The notes under the pieces: generated by a model
Databases searched by the model: none
Told to the model about the DNA's origin: nothing
The model's input: only the letters and a program-made list of their open reading frames with translations
Part shown: positions 53,254 through 63,897 of the stretch, piece by piece
How the letters are laid out: each line of letters begins with the position of its first letter
Position numbering within the stretch: position 1 is the stretch's first letter
Assembly: GCA_907163375.1 (NCBI GenBank)
Contig: CAJQUW010015597.1
Span: 496,001 to 560,000 of the forward strand
Length of the DNA stretch: 64,000 bases
Direction of reading: 5' to 3'
Source: Prostheceraeus crozeri
Lineage: Eukaryota; Platyhelminthes; Polycladida; Euryleptidae
Position numbers and translations under genes: made by a program

Positions 53254-55856
53254 CGGTTGGATTATGTTTGGGGTGTTTTAGACACCCAAGAGATTTCAAA
53301 TAAAAAAAATTGAGATCACACTATCGCACAAGAAATTCCTTTTATGACTTTTAATTTTATGTCGTATAGAGCATTAAACAGGAATATGAAACTCATACAC
53401 TGCTTTGTACAGGATCAGGCACGCAATCATAGTTAGATTATGTTTGGGGTGTTTGAGACACCCCCATACAATTTGTGCATCATTTGACTGCTATTATGTT
53501 GAAATTCAGCTGTCGAGATTGAAGCTGGTTCAGCTATCTACAATCTCAGACATCTGTCGACGAACGGCGCAGTTTGTGGCAATATCTATGTAAAGCATTC
53601 GCGATTCATGAATGCTGACTAAGTGAATAGGCGCTGTCTATGACCCTGTTGTTGCGTGAGAATGCGCTCGGAACTAAATATTGATTCGAAGCTATCATCT
53701 TTCTCTCACATTCATCGAGAAAATGGAAGCGCGTCGACCTCGTCGGAAAGCTGCTGCTGAAGCATTACGCCAGCTCAATCTTTTAGAAGATGAAGAAATT
53801 GATTTAAGTGTTTTGCCTGATGGAGATTTGAATGATGGACCATCCATTCACGGCGACAGTGGTGTAGGACAGAGCACACACGTACGCCTAGATCAAGACG
53901 ACGATTATCTCATAGAACTGCCTGAAGAAAGTCTTATTCCTCTGGATACCGATGACAGTGATGATAGTGACAGCGAAAATTCTACTCCGGAAAATTTAAT
54001 CTCACCTTCGGGTAGACACTGGAATGTGATTCCATCTAATATCCAACATCATGGTAGAGCACCGGTCAGGAACGTTCTTCGCACACGACCGGGTGTGAAT
54101 CCGTCGTCAAATAAGGACTCATTTCTTCTGTTCATGGATTCTATTATTGATGACGCTGTACGATTCACCAACTTAGAGGCAAGAAGAAGAATATCTGAAT
54201 ATAATCGAAATCATCAAATTGGCAAAGCGTGGAATAAGATCGATAGAGATGAAATGGAGGCTTTTATTGGACTCCATGTGATTGGTGGTGCTCTTAAATC
54301 AAATTATCGGAATACACTTTCATTGTGGTCCGAGAGAGACGGTCAACCTGTCTTCAGAGCAGCAATGTCTCGAGAACGGTATTTATTCATAAAGAGATTC
54401 TTCAGATTTGATGACAGAACCCGACGCGATTCAAACGACCCTCTGTCTCCAGTCCGGGATGTATGGAAAACGTTTGTTGAGAAACTCCAGCAATTCTACG
54501 TCCCTCATGAGAATCTTACGATCGATGAGCAGTTGCTAGAGTTTCATGGAAGAGTGAAATTTCGAGTTTACATGAAATCCAAACCAGCCAAATATGGGAT
54601 CAAAATTGTATGGCTGTACGATGCAAAGATTTCATATGCAAAATGCAGTACCGTATATCGGAGAAAGCACATTATCTGCCAGTGAAAAGAATGGAATGTC
54701 TATTCCAGAAGCGACTACAATGAAAATTCTTCAACCCTTCCTCGGAAAAGGTTATAATGTGAGTGCAGATAACTGGTTTACCAGCTCATCACTTGCCGAA
54801 AGGATGTTACTAAAGAGAACAACACTAGTGGGAACTGTCCGCTCTAACAATAGAGATTTGCCAGCCAAAGCAAAGTCTACGAATGGACGGACGAAGAAAT
54901 CTTCTGCATTTTTTGCTTCGGGGGACCAAGTCCTTGTTTCGTACTGGGATAAGGGGACGAAGCCAGTGATATTGCTTTCTTCGATGCATGCTGATGCTCA
55001 GACAGATGAGTTGGGTTTCCCCGAAATCATTCAGCATTACAAATCAAACCAAGTCTGACGTCGATTCTATGGACCGAATGCTAAAATATTACACTATCAA
55101 AAGAAAATGTTGCCGCTGGACCTACGGATTTTTTTGCAATATGGTTGACGTTGCCTTATTGAATGCCTCAGTTATTATGAGGCCAGAAACCCAATCACGA
55201 GAGAGTACACTATTTCGATTCAATTTCTTGATGGATGTCGGATATGAGTTAGTTGATCGTCATATCAAGAATCGCTTGTCGAGCAATCGCAATTCAAAAT
55301 CTGAAAAATCTTCTGGGATACAAGTTTGAATCAAGCATCACAGCGGGAATTCCATCAAGCCGTAGTGGCCGCTGCAAAGAATGCACACGCGACAAGGATA
55401 GGAAAACAACCCAAAAATGTTCGATATGTAACTCTTTCGTGTGTTCAACACATTCTCAAAAGGTTGTGCATTGTTCAGACTGTTCTGGCAAATGATCATT
55501 ATACTGCAAAATGTGTGTTGAAACTCCCTGAATAGTGAATGACATACTCGTAAACAGCCCCAATTTTCGAAAAATTTCAAACGTGTCTGTTGATTGTGCA
55601 TATGATTTTTGCTGAAAAAATCAGATTGGCCTATTGAATGTAATTTTAGAGTAACTAGGGCCAGAGAATTATGTTGTGAAAGCTGTAGATGATGTGTAAT
55701 GAAAAATCGTTCGTTTTATCTCGCGCTTTATCAGTAATATTTTCTTGGGAGAGTTGCTAGAAACTAATTACAAGTTGTGGGAAACAAATTTCTAAGAAAT
55801 TTTGAATAATTTCTTGATGGGGTGTCTGAGACACCCCAAACGTAAACCAACTGATT
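53254..55856 (+). mobile_element. piggyBac transposon inside the LINE
   Basis: About 2.6 kb. The inverted ends share GTTGG(A/T)TTA(T/C)GTTTGGGGTGT and then AGACACCC. Left is 53256-53287 and right is 55818-55850 (complement). TTAA stands just outside both ends, with a small uncertainty in the exact border. The left end motif is repeated as a direct copy at 53432-53465. The transposase ORF lies in the same orientation as the LINE. Confidence 0.85.
53723..55495 (+). pseudogene. piggyBac transposase (frame-broken)
   Basis: An acidic N-terminus (DTDDSDDSDSEN) is followed by the DDE region. The first Asp is in NLTIDEQLLEFHGR, then SKPAKYGIKIVWLYDAK (second Asp), then GKGYNVSADNWFTSSSLAE (third Asp). 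DSMDRMLKYYTIKRKCCRW comes next. The C-terminal Cys-rich finger is RCKECTRDKDRKTTQKCSIC and then HCSDC. The domain order is that of a typical piggyBac of about 590 residues. The reading frame changes about three times (near 54640, 55050 and 55325), so it is inactive. The ATG at 53723 is preferred because the acidic N-terminus starts there. Confidence 0.88.
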
Positions 55857-55860
55857 TTAA
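55857..55860 (+). repeat. TTAA target site, right
   Basis: TTAA in ctgattttaatctcg directly beyond the right inverted end. Together with 53250-53253 it brackets the transposon. Confidence 0.55.
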
Positions 55861-56547
55861 TCTCGACGTAACCCAACCGTTAAATTTGATTGAAAGAGTT
55901 TATCAGTCTCCCACGCCCTCCAATTTGTCAACTATTCAGTCTTGGGTGGACGAAAAGTGCATGGTCATCAACAAATCGAAAAGCAAGCAAATAATTTTTA
56001 AATGCTCTCTTAATTTTACCGTGCCAATAATACCTGATATCAAGGTAGTCAAAGTCCTAAAAATTCTTGGTGTCATCTGGTCTGATAATTTAAGCTGGGA
56101 CGAGCATTTCAAATCAGTTTCGAAAATATGTTCACAAAGACTTTATGTCATTCGTCGACTAAAACCGTATCTATCTAAAAATCAGCTTGTTGAAGCGCTT
56201 GATAGCGCGATTCTGTGTTAACGTAGGCCTATGCTGCTCCCATTTTTTGTCACCGAACTCAAAGTGTACAATCTAAGATTCGTCGCATTACGAAACGTGC
56301 TCACCATATTATCTGCGGATTCAAATGTAGGTGTAACATAGTGTGCGATATTGATGACCTGTTCAGCAAGTTAATTTTTTCTTTTTTGCTGAAATGTGAA
56401 AACCCACTTCATCCTTTGAGAGAAATTGTTCCTCGTCGTCTACATTTTTCAAGACACTTTGCAATAGACGTTTTTCGCACCGCTAGAAGAAGCAACGCAT
56501 TTTCTATAAAAGCTTGTCTTGACTTCAATATGTCCTTCCAACGCTGA
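55861..56547 (+). pseudogene. LINE ORF2 C-terminal part, right of piggyBac
   Basis: LSTIQSWVDEKCMVINKSKS, LKILGVIWSDNLSWDEHF and QRLYVIRRLKPYLSKNQLVE match the polymerase thumb. After a stop near 56220 another frame gives ENPLHPLREIVPRRLHFSRH and ACLDFNMSFQR. The last is the usual LINE C-terminal end. Confidence 0.78.
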
Positions 56548-56662
56548 GATTGAACTCTTGAGTAACTGCAACTTTATTTGTATGTAAATGTCACACTTTA
56601 CTCTCCGTTATTTTGTATTAGCATTTGTATTGAATGATTTTTATTTTTCATGAAATACACTT

Positions 56663-56663
<1 letters not shown>

Positions 56664-56711
<48 letters not shown>
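56664..56711 (+). repeat. (ACT)n microsatellite at the LINE/Penelope junction
   Basis: Sixteen ACT units. They follow the LINE tail (tgaaatacacttc) and directly precede the Penelope frame. The same trinucleotide recurs at 58364-58390, 58529-58562 and 58757-58775. Confidence 0.92.
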
Positions 56712-56713
<2 letters not shown>

Positions 56714-57962
56714 CTATAAACGAGGGCATTCAACGTGTCTCTCGAGCCTTTTCACGATATCCTGATCCTCGCCGACCGAATGAAGATATTTTAGAACTCC
56801 TTCGCCTTTCGCTCGAGGGCAACGACTTCGTTTTCCAAGAAGAGCGATATCTCCAGGTATCAGGAGTCGCAATGGGGAAAGCATTTGGCGGCTCATTCGC
56901 CAACATTTATCTGGGCGAGTGGGAGTCATCTGCTCTATCATCATCTGACTTACGTCCCAGCATGTGGGTTCGATTCCAAGACGATATCTTCGCGGTATGG
57001 GATCATGGACCTAACACTCTGCGCGATTTCCTTCTACATCTCAACTCAGTCGATCCACATATCCAAGTTGATCTTCAGCAGCATGCATATTCAATACGAT
57101 ACTTGGATGTTGAAATTTATCGTTCTTCATCTAACCATCTTGCCCACAGAATCGGCTTCAAAGATACAGCTCGCCATCAAATTTTGCCAATCGACTCTCA
57201 CCATCCTGCCCATGTACACAAGGGTGTTATCTTCTCCCAGATCCTCAGATGGGCCACTCGATCCTCGACTCGTGAGGACTTCGATGGCACGTGTCGCACT
57301 GTCTTTCCTGTCTGGCGCTCTTCAGGCATATCTCGTACTGCCATTCGTTCAGCTTGGCGTCGGGTTCTCAGACTCACAAATTTCACCACCTCTTGGACCC
57401 CAGGCTTCAAGAAATGCGAAGGCCCTCGTTGTGGTGCTTGTCAGTTTGCTCACGAATGCTCAACATTCAAGGACTCTGAGCCACACGCTCCCATGCCATT
57501 CTTTACAATTTATCGTGTAACTCGTATTGCTGCATCTATGTCGTGAGATGTACTCAATGTGGAGTCTCTTACGTTGGCCAGACTTCTAATCCCCTACGCC
57601 AACGCATCAGTCAGCACCTCCGAGCAATCAGAAATAGAGACCCTGAGTCACCTATGGTACCTCATTTCTCCCATATCTGCGATATCTCAAGTTTCTCCTT
57701 CTTCGCCATCGACCGATGCATCGCAGATCAAAATCGTTTGGCAAAGGAAAATTGATGGATCCAAAAATTAAATACCCTCCGTCCCAACGGTCTTAACCGT
57801 TCTATTTCAAAATCACCCAATATTGTGAATTTAGTTACCCATCATGCTGATTGCACTGCTAAACTCAATAGTTTAATCAAAGAGGCTTGTCGTCAAGTGA
57901 CTGACATTTCTGTGCGCTTGTCATTTAAAAATGACAAAAATCTTTTAAGTATTTTACAATGA
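56712..57962 (+). pseudogene. Penelope-like element, 5'-truncated (polymerase C-terminus and GIY-YIG)
   Basis: The frame starts inside the polymerase and contains YLQVSGVAMGKAFGGSFANI, VRFQDDIFAVWDHG (the catalytic box reads FQDD rather than the usual YVDD) and SIRYLDVEIYRSS. A Cys pair follows (CEGPRCGACQF). The GIY-YIG part has RCTQCGVSYVGQTSNPLRQR and ends near LNTLRPNGLNRS. At least two breaks interrupt it, so it is not functional. It belongs to a different lineage from the unit at 33.7-37.9 kb, since the two proteins share only the general motifs. Confidence 0.82.
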
Positions 57963-58222
57963 TTTTCTATTTTCATCCGCTGTTGTCAATAGTTTATTAT
58001 TTTATTATCTTATGTATCCTTTTATTGTTTTATATTTACTTCATCACAATAAGTTTGTGGTTGCGTCATCTTTGTGAAATCATGGCATAGACATCTCTTG
58101 TCACCTAACTGTAACAGCATACCATATGCCTCGTGTGTCCACATTGATTTTCATAACAATGTTTGATCAATATTTACCATTTATCCTGCTCTTGCAGGAG
58201 TTATACACGCACTGTGTCACAT

Positions 58223-58260
58223 ACCACTGACGAAGCCCTTGAGAGGGCGAATATATTGGT
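58223..58260 (+). ncRNA. Hammerhead-like motif 1
   Basis: ACCA, CTGACGA, A, a GCCC/GGGC stem, GAA, TATAT, TGGT. The outer ACCA/TGGT pair would be stem I and GCCC/GGGC stem II. Stem III would be minimal, as is known for hammerheads in Penelope-like elements. One extra A sits between CTGACGA and stem II, which departs from the canonical core. Confidence 0.45.
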
Positions 58261-58328
58261 GCCTTCATTCAGTGAAAATTTTGATATTTTGACTAATCTG
58301 GGACATAATTGGGCAGAGTGAGAGACAT

Positions 58329-58353
58329 GCGTCGATCATTTAATGGTAGACGC
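58329..58353 (+). other. Second unit hairpin, copy 1
   Basis: GCGTCGATCATT pairs with AATGGTAGACGC apart from one mismatch (G/A) and one G-U. The loop is TA or larger. It follows acat in every unit. Confidence 0.5.
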
Positions 58354-58397
58354 TTTCTTCTACCTACTACTACTACTACTACTACTACTAATTGTAT

Positions 58398-58436
58398 CAC
58401 CACTGAAGAAGGCCGAGGGCCGAAATATATTTGGTG
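58398..58436 (+). ncRNA. Hammerhead-like motif 2
   Basis: CACCA, CTGAAGA, A, a GGCC/GGCC stem with loop GAG, GAAA, TATAT, TGGTG. It has the same layout as motif 1 with a changed but still paired stem II. Confidence 0.45.
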
Positions 58437-58492
58437 CATATTGACGAACATCTCAGCTTTTTTTATTCAGAGCGTGACAGAGTGAGCGACAT

Positions 58493-58517
58493 GCGTCGGC
58501 CTCAACAAGGTCGACGC
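58493..58517 (+). other. Second unit hairpin, copy 2
   Basis: GCGTCGGCCT pairs with AGGTCGACGC (one G-U) around loop CAACA. The upper stem sequence differs from copy 1 but stays paired. Confidence 0.5.
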
Positions 58518-58527
58518 TTCCTATTAC

Positions 58528-58562
<35 letters not shown>

Positions 58563-58617
58563 GTTTAAGCTTCAATGTAATCAGTGGCGGCAATAAATCA
58601 CTGATGATTGACTTTTG

Positions 58618-58657
58618 CACCACTGACGAAGGCCTATAACGGCTGAAATATTTGGTG
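58618..58657 (+). ncRNA. Hammerhead-like motif 3
   Basis: CACCA, CTGACGA, A, a GGCC/GGCT stem (one G-U pair) with loop TATAAC, GAAA, TATT, TGGTG. It supports a conserved fold across the three units. Confidence 0.45.
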
Positions 58658-58720
58658 TCTCCGAACTTGTGACTTTTGATTTTCGGGACGGAATTGGGGC
58701 AGCGACAGAGCGCGAGACAT

Positions 58721-58742
58721 GCGTCGACATTTCAGTCGACGC
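58721..58742 (+). other. Second unit hairpin, copy 3
   Basis: GCGTCGAC pairs perfectly with GTCGACGC around loop ATTTCA. Confidence 0.5.
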
Positions 58743-58835
58743 ATTTTCTCTCGAACTACTACTACTACTACTACTGTTTAAGCTTCAATGTAATCAGTGG
58801 CGGCAATAAATCACTGATGATTGACTTTTGCACCA

Positions 58836-60164
58836 AATATGAAAATTGAGTGCATGGTGATGTAGCACGAATGAAATGGCCCGTTAGTGTAGGCTAACGT
58901 TTGTTAGTCAGTGTAAATTAAGTGCAAAATCGAATTAAATGATGACTCATGACTTTGAGGTTATGTAAATGAAGCCTTGTTTATTACAATCAATGCTGCC
59001 GATACGGACATGGGCCATTTTGTCTTGGTGAACCAATCATTAATAGAACGATAAAACCTTTGGTGTAAATATCATTCATAGTCACATTATGCAAAACCCA
59101 TATAGCCCCAAGTCATGCCCATATTACCCCCTGGTAGAGTGTCAAATGGGTATTCTGATACTTTCTACAAAATCGCTTCTTGCATGTGAGTTTTTCCGGA
59201 ACGAAAAGATATACTTTTGTAAAATCTAAATCTGAATATTTGTTCCATATTATTCATATCATAATGCCCATAGCAGTCCCGCCTCCACTATCTCAATTTG
59301 ACTAAATTTAAGAAAAATGCCCACATGTAGGCATTTTTCATCTATGATGAAAATTAGCACTGTGAAATCGCATGGTTAATTCGTTAGATACTACTTATTT
59401 TGTTCGATCATATACGCACCAAATTACATCGGTATGGATAAAATCATTCAGTTTAATTGCACAAAACAACAAAGCGTCCATTTTGCATATTTTCATAGAC
59501 AAATTTAGAAAGTGCGATTTTGAAAAGGCACAACTTCTAAATTATTCATTCAATCCATCTGAAATTTTCAACACAAAATTTTCAACACTGCTTTCGTCTG
59601 ATTTAAAAGTATTTAACTGAAGAATGATTAATTGAAAATATTGAAATTGAATTATTCAATTATTGCTCTATAATTGAAAAACCAATGGAAAAATGCCTAC
59701 ATGTAAAGAGCTTTGCGGTCGAATTATCATAAGCTTTTACCACTGCCACTTCCTGATTAAAGGAATAATATCTATGTTAAATATGAAAAGCAATGTTGCT
59801 AATTAAGCAAAGATGTTTAGTCAATTAGCATGTTATTTATCAGGCCGTATTTAGCCTATAGATTATCGAATGCTATGTGATTGCAAAATCAAATAAAATG
59901 ATATATGGTATCCATAAAGTAATTGTAAACTTTCTATGATTTCAAAATGTAAAAGTGGTAGAGCAGAATTAGGCCTACCGGAATTAGAGTGGCCGGAATC
60001 TCCTTGTGTTTGATAATGACATAAAAAAGAATCACGTCACATACTTTTTACAGCTCGTAGAGGTGCGACAATTCTCTTTACAAAATTTCATGGCGCCGAT
60101 GAAACCAAGATCGCATTCGCTTTGTGACTTATTAATTAAATCACAAATAGCAGAGTAGATAGGC
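58836..60164. other. Intergenic, nothing recognised
   Basis: No gene seen. The frame at 59372-59620 has no family motif. Confidence 0.4.
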
Positions 60165-60605
60165 CCTATAAGTGGATAGAGTGTCGACTCAAAAAAGTGT
60201 CTGTATACAGTGAAAACTTTTATATGAAAAGATTCAGTTTTTACGGAGATTGCGGTCGTGTGGTCCAAAAAATTATTTGAGCAGTTTTTAAGAATCTAAA
60301 ATTCTTGAAAATTTGTATACTACCGATATGAAGCTCCTTTATAAGTTGTATGAAACAAGTTGGATATCAAAAGGAATGAATATGTGCTAAGAACCACCTT
60401 AATCAAGCAAGCTGCATGATTATCAAGTGAATTTCATGAACTGCATTATAATTCAAATCCGTGCAAGTCTTCAACGAGAAGTTGAGATCTTATTGACAGC
60501 TTCTCGGCTAAAATGTCATGCTTTTCATTCTGTTTTCAGCGGCATGATTTAATGATTCACACAGCGTCATTTCTTGAATCTGAATAGTAATGTGAGCCCA
60601 TTTAC
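60165..60605 (-). repeat. Unclassified dispersed repeat, copy 2
   Basis: An inverted, diverged copy of 40315-40730. Shared blocks include ggatatcaaaaggaatgaat and tttatatgaaaagattcagt. It shows that the segment is a mobile or duplicated repeat family. Confidence 0.65.
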
Positions 60606-61214
60606 AACTTTTAAAGTTGATTGTAATCAGTTTCTCTGACTACAATGTTTTGCTCATTCAGCGGCAGTTTGTAATATGATCAAGCTTAAGAAAATAATCT
60701 TTTTCTAATCTATAGTTATGGTAACCCATCGAATTGCTAATTAAACAAACTATATTGCCTCTCCAAGTTGTCATGACATGGAGGATTTGTGGAATACTGT
60801 TCCCTATTCTGTATGGCTATCATTATCAATCAAATTCGTTTACATCTCTCCAAACGTGCATATCTCACAGGTGATGCTGGGTCTCAACCTGTTCTCGACT
60901 CATGTTCATTTAATGAAATCGAACCTGTATACACATTAGGGATGTAATAAATGCTGAGTTACCACTCCACCTAATATACTTACTCTATGATAAAGAAACA
61001 TAATCAAATGAAGAAAAATATTGACCCACGCAGTTCCGAATCCGAAGATGAGTCAATTCCGACATATGCACTAAAGATCAACAGGTTGGGATTTCTTTAT
61101 AATAAGGGCCCACTGCTACAGTAAAAGCAGTCAATCAGAAAGTTTGTATTAGGGCCTATACAAAATATCAGTTTACATTAGTAGACCAGTCAGCTGCAGA
61201 AGATCAGGGAATTC
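60606..61214. other. Intergenic, nothing recognised
   Basis: No gene, RNA or repeat recognised. Confidence 0.4.
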
Positions 61215-61925
61215 AACATGGACATTTACAGACGATGCTCAAAATTCCAAGCCATTGAGTTTACGTGATATTGAGACGTGGGTAGAAGACAATAGAATAA
61301 GTTTGAATTTTGAAAAGTCAAAGCAAATGATGTTTCGCAAAAGTGATTGTGACCATTACCATTTGCAATATCCAAATATTAAGGTCTCCGAAAATTTGAA
61401 AATTCTTGGAATTCGCTGGAATTATGAACTCAAGTGGGACGCTCATTTTGATGAAATAGTGAAAATTGCCCTACAACGTCTATTTGTTATGCGTAAATTG
61501 AACGTACTGCTACCATATAAGTATATAATTGAGGTGTACAAGGACATTGTGTTATCTGTGCTATTATATGCCCCTTGTTTGTTTGGCTTCCAAGAAATGT
61601 TAATGACAGATTGGAAGCATTTCAACATCGGTGTCAAAAGCTCATCTGTGGAAAGAATTGCAGTTGTGACAAGCTTCCCAAACTTTCAGACTTACGCGAA
61701 ATTTATGCAATCTCTTTCCTTCAGAATTTCATCCTTTACACGAATTGGTTCCACCGCGATTACACCATTCAGGTTATCTAAGACTACCGCATGTGCTCAC
61801 ATTCGTAGACTTCATTCATTCTTCCCGTGGACGTGAATGCCATTGAACAATGCATTTTAGTGTTTTTTTCTTTTCTGATGATTTGCCCACGTTTTGTAAA
61901 GCCTTCGATTTTCAATTTGATGAAA
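61215..61925 (+). mobile_element. LINE 3' fragment
   Basis: The frame at 61255-61637 has LRDIETWVEDNRISLNFEKS, LKILGIRWNYELKWDAHFDE and IALQRLFVMRKLNVLLPYKY. It parallels the LINE C-terminus at 55.9-56.2 kb and so belongs to the same group. A second frame continues with FVWLPRNVNDRLEAFQHRCQ and KLPKLSDLREIYAISFLQN. The original frame then ends with RLSKTTACAHIRRLHSFFPW. At least two frame changes make it dead. The polymerase core and everything upstream are missing. Confidence 0.75.
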
Positions 61926-63259
61926 ATATACGCCAACTTATTTACTTAGTTATTAGTTAAACCTCAAAATATTGCAAGCCAGTAATGGTATGATTCAAAT
62001 TTGCCGGAATATTTTCATGCGCTTTGTTTTTTTTTTATAATTTTTACTCACGCTTCCACAGGCCAGGCTTTGCGATAATCATATAGGTCCCCTACAATGA
62101 TAAATTTAAGTGCACGTGTTGTAATTCCTCTGCACCAAATCTCTTACCAAGTCTCTTCTTAGCTATGATTAGATATTCTTAAACTACTTTCTTTTTCTGA
62201 CCCTTTCTGCCTTTCTTTTTCTGCTTTTTCCACCAATTGGAGTTTCTCGGACTGCCAAGGCTCGTGCTTTCGAAACCATTTTGAAATATATTTGTTAAAA
62301 TACCATGATAAAGAAGGAGCAAACAAAGTTAAATTAGCTAAATAAAACAAATCATGGATTTGCGTTTTAATTATAAAATTAACTGGGCACTTATGGGTTA
62401 TCTTCTGGGTAGAAAATATTCTCACTTACATGTACTTGATGTTTTGTGACGATTGATTCATTTCTACAGATTTTCGACAAATTTGAAAACGTGGGGAGAT
62501 AACCCATAAGTACCATTAACTGTACTGAATGCTCGTGTTTATGTAAGCCTGAAACTGTAGTTTCACGACTAAGACTGACTGTTGATGGAAGTCGGATTTT
62601 GAAAAAAACAAGAAACATGATGAAACATAGATTTATTGTTCATGTCAGCGTCAATGAATTGCCAATTATTCAAAATTATATATTCACAAAAACAATTCAT
62701 AATTGGACAGAATTTGATTCCTTTAAAATTGCAATTGCTTTTTCCCAATCCATCATCAGTCACGTGCGTTTCACATGAGAGAAATATAGGCCTATGTTTT
62801 AACATTCTATTTTTGCGATGTGACATGAGTGGAGTTTGCCTCTCTTCATCTATCTGCAACTCGGAACAGCTACAACTTCACCCTGTGTCAACAGTTATAG
62901 TTAACAGTTTTCCAACCAGACACAGATCTAGAAATTTCTAGATCTGTGCAACCAGAGAACAAAATGTTATTTATAGCTCATCGAAACATTCCCAACAAGA
63001 CGGGAATTCCATAGTAACGCTCAGTTGCCATCCGATGCGATGACGTACCTATGTCGTTTTCGGTCGATAGCAGCAGTCAGCAGGGAAGCTACACCGGATT
63101 TCATTCACTTCGTACATGTGTTGTTTATCTTCAATTTTGCTGTTCATGTTGGTGTTCACGTCTTTTGGTCACGTCTATTCGTCGAATTCTTAGATTGGCT
63201 CAATTAGTTTCAGACAATGCAATAATAGGAATGAGTCACGGCGTCATAGCATCTGCTGC
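61926..63259. other. Intergenic, upstream of the dioxygenase gene
   Basis: No gene recognised. Two short segments (acccataagt near 62510 and acttatgggtt near 62390) form an inverted pair. Upstream regulatory sequence of the dioxygenase gene probably lies here but cannot be resolved. Confidence 0.4.
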
Positions 63260-63266
63260 TATATAA
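63260..63266 (+). promoter_or_regulatory. Candidate TATA box of the dioxygenase gene
   Basis: A TATATAA stands 113 bp before the ATG at 63379. Transcription would start near 63290, or at the TTCAGTG initiator-like sequence at 63304-63310, leaving a 5' UTR of 70-90 bp. It is placed by sequence only, and AT-rich DNA makes chance matches common. Confidence 0.35.
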
Positions 63267-63378
63267 CCGCTGGATTGCAAAATTACAATTGCTTACCTCA
63301 CTGTTCAGTGACGGAGCAGCTTCAGGACTGCAGCGAAGTGACTTACGGTAGTAAAATTCACTTCTTAGATAAGTCTTT

Positions 63379-63897
63379 ATGGGGACAATGATAGAAGAAT
63401 CTGTGCCTGTTTTGGACATATCGTGTCTCAGTGTCGATAAGACTGAGAACAGCATCAAAACAGAAGCCTGGAGCAATGTGAAAGACGGATTGATTGACGC
63501 ACTGGTTGAAGTTGGGTTTCTACAAGTTACAGGACACGGAATACCAAAAGAAGCAATTGAAAGATGCTTTGATAGCGGAAATCGCTTCTTCTGTAAACCT
63601 CACGAATACAAGATGAATTATTATCGTGATTATAAAAGTACTCGTTGTGGATACGTGCCCCTTGCAAAACACCAAGATGGAGACATAGTGATTGAACGCT
63701 TTAATTTAGACAAACCCGCCGATAGAAAGGAAGTATTGGATGTTTGTCATTCATGTGATAATTGGCTTGATAGAGACTTTGAAAAACATTCTATGGAACT
63801 AATCAAATTTTCCCAGCAACTTATTCTCCGTCTTATGAAACTGCTTGGTTATGGATTGATGCCTGAGGACCCAGAATTCTTTGTGAGAAAATTCAAG
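63379..63897 (+). CDS. 2-oxoglutarate/Fe(II) dioxygenase, isopenicillin-N-synthase-like (first coding exon)
   Basis: 173 codons from ATG to a GT donor at 63898 (ttcaag|gtgagc). The N-terminus VPVLDISCL, then VEVGFLQVTGHGIP and later FFCKPHEYKMNYYRDY, is the DIOX_N domain pattern of isopenicillin-N-synthase-like oxygenases. These are soluble enzymes that use 2-oxoglutarate, O2 and Fe(II) to oxidise small molecules. The HxD...H iron ligands and the RxS 2-oxoglutarate site belong to the C-terminal jelly roll, which must lie in exons beyond the window. The start is the first in-frame ATG. A second ATG three codons on (MGTM) is also possible. The substrate cannot be inferred. Confidence 0.88.

Larger units (their letters stand above)
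50520..56711 (+). mobile_element. CR1/L2-group LINE, near full length, split by piggyBac
   Basis: Order: ORF1 (50565-51337), AP-endonuclease (51343-52281), reverse transcriptase (52296-53249), piggyBac insertion, then the rest of the polymerase and C-terminus (55860-56547) and an (ACT)n end. ORF1 and ORF2 carry several stops and frame changes, so it is inactive. A related but separate 3' fragment lies at 61215-61925. Confidence 0.8.
58200..58835 (+). repeat. Tandem array with hammerhead-like motif, second hairpin and (ACT)n per unit
   Basis: Three units of about 176-221 bp and a partial fourth, at the 3' side of the truncated Penelope element. Each full unit has a hammerhead-like motif, then about 70 bp, then gacatgcgtcg with a hairpin, then (ACT)n. 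A 60-bp block (gtttaagcttcaatgtaatc to ttgcacca) occurs identically at 58563-58622 and 58776-58835. Confidence 0.8.

Noticed and set aside
49676-59330. Possible inverted repeat pair between about 49.7-50.2 kb and 59.0-59.3 kb
   Set aside because: Only short phrases (ggaggcgggact, cccatatagcccca) match, and the orientation is inconsistent; too weak to list as a family.
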